Below are positions 1-6,100 of a stretch of DNA of 18,725 nucleotides, piece by piece. Source of the stretch: DASXMX01 sp035483795 (lineage in GTDB: Bacteria > Planctomycetota > Phycisphaerae > Tepidisphaerales > Tepidisphaeraceae); contig DATHPP010000509.1 of assembly GCA_035483795.1 (NCBI GenBank), forward strand, positions 1 through 18,725. Reading direction: 5' to 3'. Position numbers and translations under genes: made by a program. Numbering within the stretch: position 1 is the first letter of the stretch; the number at the start of each line of letters is the position of its first letter. The notes below the pieces were generated by a model. That model was not told where the DNA came from. It ran no database searches and was given only the letters and a program-made list of their open reading frames with translations.

Positions 1-338
1 CCCGCCAGCAGTCTTGCGAAGACGTTTTTGCCGGTCAGCCCCAGTACGATCAGGCTCACGTCGCGCTCGACGGACGTGTTGAGGATGGCGCGGGCGATGT
101 CGTCGCTGAACATGAGCAGGTCCTGGACGGCGATGCTCTTCTGCTGGAGCTTGTCGCGCAGCAAACGGATGGCGGCCTCGCCGTCGGCCTGTTCCTGGTC
201 GCGGAGCTGGCCGCCGCTCGGGCGGGAGACGTGCACGACCAGGACCTCGGCGCCGAGCCGTTTGGCAAGATCGCCGATGGTGTCGGCGATCTTCTCCGCG
301 GCCCAGGGACTGCTGACGGCAACGAGGATTCGGCTCAT
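1..338 (-). CDS. Universal stress protein (UspA family), 3' part cut off by window edge
   Basis: About 112 codons are visible, starting with ATG at 338 and still open at the left edge. The N-terminus reads MSRILVAVSSPWAAEKIADT, a typical Usp first beta strand and helix, followed by a strand with VLVVHVSRP, a helix rich in D, E, Q and K (the DQEQADGEAAIRLL stretch), and near the end a VSLIVLGLTGKN segment. That segment matches the strand that precedes the nucleotide-binding G-rich loop in Usp domains. The conserved GxxG-9-G(S/T) loop would lie beyond the edge, so ATP binding cannot be judged. Usp proteins are cytoplasmic stress-survival proteins whose exact role varies. The start has no strong Shine-Dalgarno. 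It is separated from rdgB by 289 bp and probably has its own promoter. Family assignment is from visible sequence; function is only general. Confidence 0.8.
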   Translation of the reverse strand, partial: MSRILVAVSSPWAAEKIADTIGDLAKRLGAEVLVVHVSRPSGGQLRDQEQADGEAAIRLLRDKLQQKSIAVQDLLMFSDDIARAILNTSVERDVSLIVLGLTGKNVFARLLA

Positions 339-360
339 AAAAGCGCTTTCTGACACCCCA

Positions 361-390
361 TGTTTAGCCGTGGCGGCCGCGCCACGTCAA
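361..390 (-). promoter_or_regulatory. Candidate promoter of the usp gene with a palindrome in the spacer
   Basis: On the minus strand TTGACG (385-390) matches the -35 consensus at five of six bases. An 18-nt spacer separates it from TAAACA (361-366), a weak -10. The spacer and -35 contain an interrupted palindrome, CGTGGC (369-374) and GCCACG (381-386), which could be a regulator site. Transcription would start near 354, leaving a short leader to the ATG at 338. The -10 is poor, so this is tentative. Confidence 0.3.
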
Positions 391-411
391 ATTGTGAAGG
401 CAGCATGTCGG

Positions 412-438
412 AAAAACGCGGAAAACGTTTCATTTCGT
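412..438. repeat. 27-bp intergenic motif, copy 1
   Basis: A 27-bp stretch beginning AAAAACGC and ending CATTTCGT. It matches 12113-12139 at 24 of 27 positions; the differences are at motif positions 9, 14 and 19. Both copies lie between genes. Read on the minus strand the motif is a weak AT-rich stem (CGAAA with TTTCc or TTTCG) followed by GCG and a run of T, so a weak terminator is one possible reading. The rest of the 339-627 gap shows no coding potential that I can support. Confidence 0.5.
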
Positions 439-627
439 TTCAAACGTCTCGTACCCGAGCCGCCCCCTCCGTCCGATCCGATGACTTGGCATGTTTTGGC
501 AGGCTTTCGCGCCATCTGTCGCTAATTTGCGGTGGATGGCGGACCTCATTCCGCGCCTGGTCACGCAAATCCACGGCTGAGTCGGCCGTTCCGTTCCAGG
601 CCAGAGCATGATGTGGTCAAGAGGCGG

Positions 628-1263
628 TCACGATTCGGGCGTGGTCCCCTGCAAATCCAAAAGCCCGTTCTGTTGCATCAGCTCTCTGAGCCAGCGAAGC
701 GCCTTTCCACGGTGGCTGATGCGATGCTTTTCTTCGGAGGGGAGCTCAGCGGTGGTTTTGCCGAACTTGGCGACGAGGAAAAGGGGGTCGTAGCCGAAGC
801 CATTGTTCCCGCGGGGGGAGCGGAGGATCGTTCCTTCGACCGTGTCGCGGGCGGTGAGGATGACGCGGCCTTCCGGATCAGAGAGGGCCAGGACGCAGAC
901 AAACCGGGCCGTGCGCTGGTCGTCGGGGACGTGTTCGAGCTGTCGGAGAAGTGTCTGGTTGTTGTCGGCATCGCCGCGGCCGGTGTGGTTGATCTCGGCC
1001 CATCGCGCGCTGTGGACGCCTGGCTTGCCCTCCAAGGCGTCGACTTCCAGGCCGCTGTCGTCGGCCAGCGTCAAGAGGCGGTGGCGATTGGCGTAGCCGG
1101 ATGCCTTGAGGCAGGCGTTTTGAAGAAACGTCAGCCCGGTTTCGGGCACGGCTTGCTCGCCGGTGAATTCCGAGAGATCGCGCCAGACGAAGCGGTCGGC
1201 GCCGAGCATTTCACGGAACTCGCGTGCTTTGCCCGGATTGCCGGTGGCGATGAGCAGTTGCAT
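628..1263 (-). CDS. rdgB: XTP/dITP diphosphatase (non-canonical purine NTP pyrophosphatase, RdgB/HAM1 family)
   Basis: This 211-residue protein has the usual family length. It hydrolyses dITP, XTP and ITP to the monophosphate and pyrophosphate, keeping deaminated purines out of DNA and RNA in the cytoplasm. The family motifs are all present in order: ATGNPGK at residues 6-12 (substrate-binding start), ADDSGLEVDALEG near residue 66 (metal-binding acidic cluster), GVHSARW just after it, NGFGYDPLF near residue 154 and SHRGKAL near residue 185. The ATG at 1263 follows the stop of the upstream lipoprotein gene by 9 bp with no clear Shine-Dalgarno of its own, so translation may be coupled to that gene. 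The pair is probably one transcript. No strong terminator is visible downstream. Assignment is secure. Confidence 0.96.
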   Translation of the reverse strand: MQLLIATGNPGKAREFREMLGADRFVWRDLSEFTGEQAVPETGLTFLQNACLKASGYANRHRLLTLADDSGLEVDALEGKPGVHSARWAEINHTGRGDADNNQTLLRQLEHVPDDQRTARFVCVLALSDPEGRVILTARDTVEGTILRSPRGNNGFGYDPLFLVAKFGKTTAELPSEEKHRISHRGKALRWLRELMQQNGLLDLQGTTPES

Positions 1264-1272
1264 TGCGGTCGT

Positions 1273-2379
1273 TTAGTGGTCCCCGATGGAGCGGAGGACG
1301 CTATCGCCGGGGGAGGAGGGCGCGGCGCGGGGGGCGGGTTGGGCGGCGGACGGGGTCATACCGCCGTTCAGGCGCCAGTCGTCGTCCCGGGCCATGCTCT
1401 GGTCATGGGGGATGGCGATCAGGACCGACGGGTCGGGATTGTCTTTGACGCCGTACGCCGCGCCATTCACCAGGTGATACTTGTAGTTCGGGTTGGCCAT
1501 CTTGGCCTTCATGTCGGGGTCGAGCACGTCGAGTTTGGGAGCTTCGACGGTCATGGATTTGCCGGTGTTTTTGTCGACGACGTGGGCCGGCATGTTGGGC
1601 GGGGCGACGTCGGAGAGGACCAGAAGCGGCTGGTCAGCCGATTGCGTATGGGCGTCGTCGCGGGTGTCGCCGTTGTGGGTAATGCCGGTGCCCTGCTCGG
1701 CGACGGCGTCGCGCTTCCAGGCGCCGATGCAGACAGAGCTGGCGGTCGGGCCGTGATAGAAAAACGCCTGCTTCTCGCCCTGGGCTCGGAGGGCGCGGAC
1801 CATTTCCACGGCATCTTGTTTACGGTGGGCGTTACCGGAGAAGGTGGCGATTTCAATGGACCAGTAGGTGTCCTTGGGGGTGTTGAGCAGGTTCCACTCC
1901 GCCGGGGCTTGCGGGTCGGGCGGAGTGACGGGGACGAGAATCCCGCCGCGAATCAGCGTATTGCCCAGCCGGTCTGTCAGCGAGCTAACGCGGGCGCGGT
2001 CGGCTTCGGCCCGCTGCTTCTCACTGGGGGCATCGAGCGAGCGGTAGTAGCCGTAATAGATGGTGCTGTCGGTCTCGCTGTGAATGACGTACCAGTCGGT
2101 CATGCCGGAGGCCTGGATCAACTGATTTTTGCGCATGCCGGCCTCGGCGACGTGGGCCGGCCCGTCGACCTTGTCGCACAGAATGGTCCATTGCGCGTCG
2201 GCGGGCGGCGCGGGGGGCTGGATCGTCGCCGGATCAATCTTCGGAGGCTGGGCGCCGGATGGGTTGACGTGGGAAGCAAGGTTGGAGTTCGCCTGCGTCG
2301 TGCTGGGAGGATTGTTTTCACCGCAGGACGCCGCACCCCACACGATCAGGCCACACACCAACAGGGATTGAATCTTCAT
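1273..2379 (-). CDS. Putative lipoprotein with two SPOR-like repeats, upstream of rdgB
   Basis: The start is the ATG at 2379, giving 368 residues. It is preceded by GGAG seven to eight bases upstream and by a good promoter, and the protein begins with a signal peptide ending AASC at residue 19. The -3 residue is Ala rather than the preferred Leu, so this is an acceptable but not ideal lipobox. A Pro/Gln/Ala-rich tether (about 22-62) follows. Two similar segments come next: residues 64-112 (starting WTILCDK, with GxAH, a helix, then YYGYYRS) and 173-222 (starting WSIEIATF, with GNAH, a helix, then CIGAWKR). Both have the strand-helix-strand spacing of SPOR peptidoglycan-binding domains, although similarity is low and this is inference. 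The C-terminal third is uncharacterised and Pro/Ala/Ser-rich at the end. An outer-envelope protein is likely; its partner is unknown. Confidence 0.75.
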   Translation of the reverse strand: MKIQSLLVCGLIVWGAASCGENNPPSTTQANSNLASHVNPSGAQPPKIDPATIQPPAPPADAQWTILCDKVDGPAHVAEAGMRKNQLIQASGMTDWYVIHSETDSTIYYGYYRSLDAPSEKQRAEADRARVSSLTDRLGNTLIRGGILVPVTPPDPQAPAEWNLLNTPKDTYWSIEIATFSGNAHRKQDAVEMVRALRAQGEKQAFFYHGPTASSVCIGAWKRDAVAEQGTGITHNGDTRDDAHTQSADQPLLVLSDVAPPNMPAHVVDKNTGKSMTVEAPKLDVLDPDMKAKMANPNYKYHLVNGAAYGVKDNPDPSVLIAIPHDQSMARDDDWRLNGGMTPSAAQPAPRAAPSSPGDSVLRSIGDH

Positions 2380-2405
2380 CGAGGTCTCCGCAAGGCAGCG
2401 GGCGG

Positions 2406-2433
2406 ATTCTAGCATAAGAAAACGTGGGGACAA
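2406..2433 (-). promoter_or_regulatory. Sigma-70-type promoter of the lipoprotein-rdgB unit
   Basis: On the minus strand an extended -10, TG-C-TAGAAT (TAGAAT at 2406-2411, five of six consensus bases), lies 16 nt downstream of TTGTCC (2428-2433, four of six -35 bases). Transcription would begin near 2399, leaving about 20 nt of leader that contains the GGAG ribosome-binding site before the ATG at 2379. The consistent spacing of promoter, ribosome-binding site and start supports both the promoter and the chosen start. Confidence 0.5.
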
Positions 2434-2476
2434 AGAAACCGAGGTTTTCGCCGAAGGCGGTCCAAAGGCGGTCCCT

Positions 2477-2582
2477 GTGACACGGGTTTGTAACTCGTGC
2501 CGGCGGCGCGAACCGGAGAATAGGCGCGATGGTGCGGTGTCTTCCGGGCACACCGCCGGCACGGCTTAAAAAGCCGTGTCAC
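2477..2582. repeat. REPIN-like palindromic element, family A, copy 1
   Basis: This 106-bp element is bounded by GTGACACGG and CCGTGTCAC. Each end holds a 19-nt hairpin, at 2481-2499 and 2560-2578, with an 8-bp stem and 3-nt loop. Inside them lie the inverted CCGGCGG and CCGCCGG. The same architecture recurs at 6913-7020. The two stems here differ by a G-C to C-G swap at the sixth pair, and the left stem has a G-T wobble at the fifth, so pairing is kept. A tandem 11-bp direct repeat (GGCGGTCC core, 2454-2475) abuts the left end. Two inverted hairpins of this kind resemble REPINs mobilised by RAYT transposases; none is encoded here. Confidence 0.8.
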
Positions 2583-2627
2583 GTGAATGCCTCCATTCGC
2601 TGCATCCGCGAAATCCGCGGTTTCTCG

Positions 2628-3188
2628 TCAACAGCCGGTGGATTCATACAGGCGGGAACGGACGCGGTCGACGACTATTTCCTGCTTCAGTTTCCATCCC
2701 CAGGCGGCTCGCAGGACCGGACGTTTATGGGGCGTGAGCAGCAGGAGGCTGGGGCTGATCCGGCTAAGCTGCCAGGCCAGACGCGGCAGGCGCGATTCCT
2801 CCAGAAGATGCAGGGCGTAGCTGCACACGATGAGGCGGTAGCTTCGGCCGGACAGGGCGCCGTCGGCGATTTGCTCGAAGGTCTCGCGGCCGGCGGGTTG
2901 GCCGGTGCGCTGCTCGTACGCCTCGAAGGTGAAGGGATCGATTGCATCGATCGAGCCGGCGCCGAGGCTTCGCAGGACGAGCGTGACCTCGCCGCTGCCG
3001 GCGGCAAGATCGAGCACCCGCGTCAGATCGAGCGGCCAATCGCGAACTGCGATCGCCAGCGAGCGCTGAATCTGCGGCTCGTGCGGGTTGCGGTAGTCGC
3101 GGCCGCGGTCGCGGTAGAACGCATCGACACCGTGCGATTCGTACTCGTGGCGGATCGCCTTGTGTTGGGGATGAGGGTCTTGCATCAT
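2628..3188 (-). CDS. Small class I SAM-dependent methyltransferase, substrate unknown
   Basis: The protein has 186 residues. A Rossmann-type SAM site is visible: motif I VLDLAAGSGEVTL at residues 58-70, the acidic end of strand 2 in the DAIDPF stretch at 81-86, and a motif IV/V-like region LIVCSYALHLLEE near residue 125. The first 50 residues (many His, Arg, Tyr, Asp) are family-variable. Two consecutive ATG codons (3188 and 3185) can serve as the start and neither has a clear Shine-Dalgarno. The gene is transcribed away from the membrane glycosyltransferase gene, and their predicted 5' ends overlap by about 18 bp if the latter starts at 3171. The family-A repeat lies about 45 bp past its stop and might act as a 3' hairpin. 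Fold is well supported; the substrate cannot be read from sequence. Confidence 0.75.
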   Translation of the reverse strand: MMQDPHPQHKAIRHEYESHGVDAFYRDRGRDYRNPHEPQIQRSLAIAVRDWPLDLTRVLDLAAGSGEVTLVLRSLGAGSIDAIDPFTFEAYEQRTGQPAGRETFEQIADGALSGRSYRLIVCSYALHLLEESRLPRLAWQLSRISPSLLLLTPHKRPVLRAAWGWKLKQEIVVDRVRSRLYESTGC

Positions 3189-5057
3189 GTTTTCGGACGA
3201 CCGAGGAATGCGGGTCAGTTGATCTTGTTCTCTTCTCCTCGCTTTTTATTCGACCGCAATACAGCCGCGCGGCGGCTGACGGCGCTTGGGGCGCATCCGC
3301 TGTTCGCTTATGCCACGATTGTATTGCTCCAGTGGCGGGTGATGCGCGGGATCTGGAAATATCGGGACATGAGCACGGGGGACGAGTGCTTCTGGTTCAC
3401 GACCGCGTGGCACTGGCTCCACGGGCGGCAGGTCGATATTGCATGGTCGCCAATTTATTCAGTGTTTTATGGCGCGATCCTGGGCGTTACGCGCGATGCC
3501 GCGGAGGCGATGTTTTTGCACCGGCTGGTGATTGCGGCAAGCGCCACGGTCATGGTGCTGGCGGTGATGCGGCGGCTGCTGCCGGCGCCGGCGGCGTGGG
3601 TGGTGGCGGCGTGGTGGGCCCTCCTCCCCATCAACTTCGATACCATGTACGAGGTGCACCTGTTTGCCCTAATGCCGCTCTTGTTGTGCTGGTGGATGGT
3701 GCTGGTTGGAAACGCGCCGTGGCATCGTGGAGCGGGGCTGGGGATTCTGCTAGTGGATGCCCTGCTGATCCGCAATGAGACGATCGTGACCGCGGCTGCG
3801 TTTGCGGGGGTGTGCGCGGTATGGGAGATGAGAAGGAAGGGCAGACAGGAATGCCTGCCCCACAAGGGGGACAGGAATTTCTGCCCCACGCGACCCAGGA
3901 GCCTCGCCCTCCCGAATGCAAGGAGTCTTGCTCTGCCGTACGCGCTTCCAATCATCATGACGATTGGGTTGGCGGCGGCGTTCTATGCACGATCGTCGAA
4001 GAAATTCCCTGAACTGGGGCCGTACTACGGGCTGAAACATTCGGTCAATATCGCGCAGGCTTACGCGGCGGGGTATAAGCAGCGACATCCGGAGTGGCCG
4101 GGCGATCGGTGGACACAATACGGGGAGCTTTGCCAGCGCGACTTTGGAACGCCGACCCCCAGCCTCGTGATGATGCTGACGCGCAACCCGCGTGCCTTGG
4201 CCGAGCATGTGCTTTGGAATGCCAGCCTGGTTCCCAACGGGCTTGAATTGATGTTGTTCAACGGCGTCGCCGGGACGCGCGATCCGGATTATCGGGGGTT
4301 GTTCCTGCGGCAGAGCTTTCCGATTCCGCTGATCGCGGCGACGCTGCTGATCGTTGTCGCGGGCTCGATCCAACTGCGTCGCCAGTGGCGCACGTGGATT
4401 GGCCCACAGGCGATTGGCTGGCTGGCGATGGCGTGTGCCGTTCCGACGGCCATTCTGGTGATGTTGATCGAGCGGCCACGGCCGTCATATTTGTTCGGGC
4501 TGACATTGTTTGTCATGGCCGTCGTGGGATTGTGCGGCGCAGCACTGGTTGACCGGTGGCGGTGGACGGAGCGGCTCGCGCCGTTGATGGCCCCACTCAT
4601 GCTTCTGGCGGCACTGCTGGTTCCGTCGTATTACAAGCTTGTCAGCTACGGGCAACCTGTCTTGGAGAGTTACGAGCGATTGCGGCCGTTTGAGTCACTT
4701 CTGAGCCGGCCCGGGGCGGTGTTCGTCGGCGCCTATCCGCAAGCGGTGCAGGCATTTGTGGGGCAAGGAGCGCCGGACTGCTTCGACTGCTCCATCTTCG
4801 AACAGCGGCCCGGGCAGATGGGTTTGGCCGACTTCCTGAACGCGAGAAATATAACTGTTCTTGAACTGGACCCGGCGGAGCACGTAGGTCTTCAATTGTT
4901 GCAGCCGCAAGTGCTTAGCGAATTCCCGGCCACGGCCCGGAAAAACGAATGGCATCTTGTCGCATCGCAACAGTTGCCGCAGGGACAATGGATGCTGTTT
5001 GCACGGACTGGCCGGTTTGGGCCGATAATCATGCAGGAGCATGCATCTGATCAATGA
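3171..5057 (+). CDS. Polytopic membrane protein, probable GT-C-type glycosyltransferase, with in-frame repeat insertion
   Basis: The frame is open further upstream, but that part lies antisense to the methyltransferase gene, so I place the start at ATG 3171 (628 residues). TTG at 3219 or 3225 are alternatives. A start at ATG 3342 would lose the first membrane segment. TM1 is about residues 42-56, followed by an external loop with GDECFWF (Asp71-Glu72), the position of the catalytic acidic pair in GT-C enzymes. Many hydrophobic segments follow to about residue 480 (for example 117-133, 143-153, 163-180, 259-271), then a soluble C-terminal region of roughly 120 residues. Residues 222-258 form a low-complexity loop encoded by interspersed repeats, with the peptide RSLALP twice. 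Likely role: transfer of a sugar from a lipid carrier on the outer face of the membrane. The family is inferred from topology and the DE motif. A non-enzymatic polytopic protein is possible. Confidence 0.6.
   Translation: MRVLHHVFGRPRNAGQLILFSSPRFLFDRNTAARRLTALGAHPLFAYATIVLLQWRVMRGIWKYRDMSTGDECFWFTTAWHWLHGRQVDIAWSPIYSVFYGAILGVTRDAAEAMFLHRLVIAASATVMVLAVMRRLLPAPAAWVVAAWWALLPINFDTMYEVHLFALMPLLLCWWMVLVGNAPWHRGAGLGILLVDALLIRNETIVTAAAFAGVCAVWEMRRKGRQECLPHKGDRNFCPTRPRSLALPNARSLALPYALPIIMTIGLAAAFYARSSKKFPELGPYYGLKHSVNIAQAYAAGYKQRHPEWPGDRWTQYGELCQRDFGTPTPSLVMMLTRNPRALAEHVLWNASLVPNGLELMLFNGVAGTRDPDYRGLFLRQSFPIPLIAATLLIVVAGSIQLRRQWRTWIGPQAIGWLAMACAVPTAILVMLIERPRPSYLFGLTLFVMAVVGLCGAALVDRWRWTERLAPLMAPLMLLAALLVPSYYKLVSYGQPVLESYERLRPFESLLSRPGAVFVGAYPQAVQAFVGQGAPDCFDCSIFEQRPGQMGLADFLNARNITVLELDPAEHVGLQLLQPQVLSEFPATARKNEWHLVASQQLPQGQWMLFARTGRFGPIIMQEHASDQ
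3838..3940. repeat. Family C interspersed repeat cluster inside a coding region
   Basis: A 20-bp unit beginning GACAGGAAT and ending CTGCCCCAC occurs at 3844-3863 and again at 3870-3889 with two mismatches. Each can fold back (GGGCAG with CTGCCC for the first). A second pair of about 17 bp follows: GGAGCCTCGCCCTCCCG (3899-3915) and GGAGTCTTGCTCTGCCG (3922-3938), matching at 13 positions. The whole stretch keeps the reading frame of the membrane protein and falls in a loop between hydrophobic segments. This looks like small repeat elements landed in a tolerant loop and retained in frame. Confidence 0.65.
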
Positions 5058-5148
5058 AATTGTGCGATGCGGACGACCGGTATCCTTGCCAGATTGGCCG
5101 GCAATCCGTAGAACCTATCGCCCAATGACAGGGAGCCGATAAACCGTG

Positions 5149-5154
5149 AAGGAG
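5149..5154 (+). promoter_or_regulatory. Ribosome-binding site deciding the GT2 start
   Basis: AAGGAG lies six bases upstream of GTG 5161. An earlier in-frame GTG at 5146 would place this site inside the gene and has only GGGAG about ten bases before it. The site therefore favours 5161 as the start. Confidence 0.6.
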
Positions 5155-5160
5155 CGCAGC

Positions 5161-5964
5161 GTGGCCGACGTTCCCGACCTGAGCGTCATCATTCCGGCAT
5201 ACAACGAGGCGGCGACGATCGCGCGCACGCTGACGCTGGTCCGCGATTATCTGGAGGGCCGGGGTCGGAGCTTCGAGGTGATTGTGGCGGCCGACGGGAA
5301 CGACGGCACGCGCGAGATGGCGCGGGAATTGATCGGGGATGACGGTCGCTTCACCGTCATCGGCTCGGCCCAGCGCGGCGGCAAGGGCCGCGGGGTCCGC
5401 GGCGGACTTGGCATGGCGCGCGGCAGAATCGTCGGCTTCGTCGACGCCGATTACAAAACCCCCATCGAAGAGATCGAAAAAATCCTGCCGTGGTTCGATC
5501 AGGGTTTCGATCTGGTGATCGGCTCGCGCGGCATGGGCGACTCGCAGATCGTGCGGGCGCAGAAGCTGTACCGGCGGATCGGAAGCCGGGTCTTTGCCTT
5601 CGGAATGCGGACGGTGACCGGGGTCCGCAACATCACCGACACGCAGTGCGGGTTCAAGTTTTTCACCCGCCGGGCGGCACGCGACGTTTTCTCGCGGCAG
5701 CGCATCGACGGATACATGTTCGACGTCGAGATTCTCCGGCTGGCGCAGGTGCTGGGTTATCGGATCAAGGAAGTGGGCATCCGCTGGCAGGACGACGGCG
5801 ACAGCCGGCTTGACCTCATTGCCGGCAACTGGCGCAACGCCAAGGACATCATGAAGATCGGACTGAGCCGGTTCAAAGTCCCGCAGGCGTGCCGGATCTT
5901 CGATGAGGCGCCCGCGGTTCCGCGAAAGCCGGCGGCGATCCGCGAGACGACCGCGGTGTCATAG
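5161..5964 (+). CDS. Family 2 glycosyltransferase, dolichyl-phosphate glucose/mannose synthase type
   Basis: The protein has 267 residues from GTG 5161, chosen for the AAGGAG site; GTG 5146 would add five residues. It is a GT-A fold enzyme with LSVIIPAYNEAATI at 7-20 (nucleotide-sugar site), a VAADGNDGT stretch near 42-50, GGKGRGVRGGL at 73-83, and the metal-binding DAD at 95-97. GSRGMGDS at about 121 and DTQCGFKFF at 160-168 are diagnostic of the ALG5/DPM1-like subgroup, which transfers glucose or mannose from UDP- or GDP-sugar to a polyprenyl phosphate. No C-terminal membrane helices are present, so it is probably membrane-associated but soluble. It follows the GT-C-like gene by about 100 bp on the same strand, a natural pairing of donor synthesis with transfer. 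Donor sugar is not predictable. Confidence 0.85.
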   Translation: MADVPDLSVIIPAYNEAATIARTLTLVRDYLEGRGRSFEVIVAADGNDGTREMARELIGDDGRFTVIGSAQRGGKGRGVRGGLGMARGRIVGFVDADYKTPIEEIEKILPWFDQGFDLVIGSRGMGDSQIVRAQKLYRRIGSRVFAFGMRTVTGVRNITDTQCGFKFFTRRAARDVFSRQRIDGYMFDVEILRLAQVLGYRIKEVGIRWQDDGDSRLDLIAGNWRNAKDIMKIGLSRFKVPQACRIFDEAPAVPRKPAAIRETTAVS

Positions 5965-5984
5965 TGCTGACGGAGGGGGCCAGA

Positions 5985-6087
5985 TGTGGCACAGTCGCCC
6001 TCGACTGTGTTCGACCGAAGGTCGAAAATCGGTCGGCGAATGGCTTTTCGCCTTCGGCGGAACACAGTCGAGGGCGACTGTGCCACA
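5985..6087. repeat. REPIN-like palindromic element, family B
   Basis: A perfect 27-bp inverted repeat (5985-6011 with 6061-6087), each arm beginning TGTGGCACAGTCG when read inwards. Each arm is itself a hairpin (CACAGTC with GACTGTG, loop GCCCTC). The 49-bp centre holds two more hairpins: CGACC-gaa-GGTCG and GGCGAA with TTCGCC. The element fills most of the gap between the glycosyltransferase stop (5964) and the methyltransferase. It shares architecture with family A but not sequence. The perfect arms suggest recent arrival or active maintenance. Confidence 0.85.
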
Positions 6088-6100
6088 ACGCGGGTTCCCG

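Noticed and set aside
532..2412. Long open frame (626 codons) on the plus strand
   Set aside because: It is antisense to rdgB and the lipoprotein gene, is rich in Gly/Val/Arg/Asp with no motif, and follows from the codon bias of the real minus-strand genes.
2529..3170. N-terminal 214 codons of the open frame leading into the membrane protein
   Set aside because: They overlap repeat A and lie antisense to the methyltransferase gene, with no membrane segment or motif.
5135..5142. Sigma-28 -10 octamer GCCGATAA (also at 5021-5028)
   Set aside because: The octamer is exact, but neither copy has a TAAA-type -35 at the right distance, and one lies inside a coding region; about one chance match is expected in a window of this size.
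5903..6100. Upstream extension of the second methyltransferase
   Set aside because: It would run through the end of the glycosyltransferase gene and the family B repeat; the family domain begins only after it.
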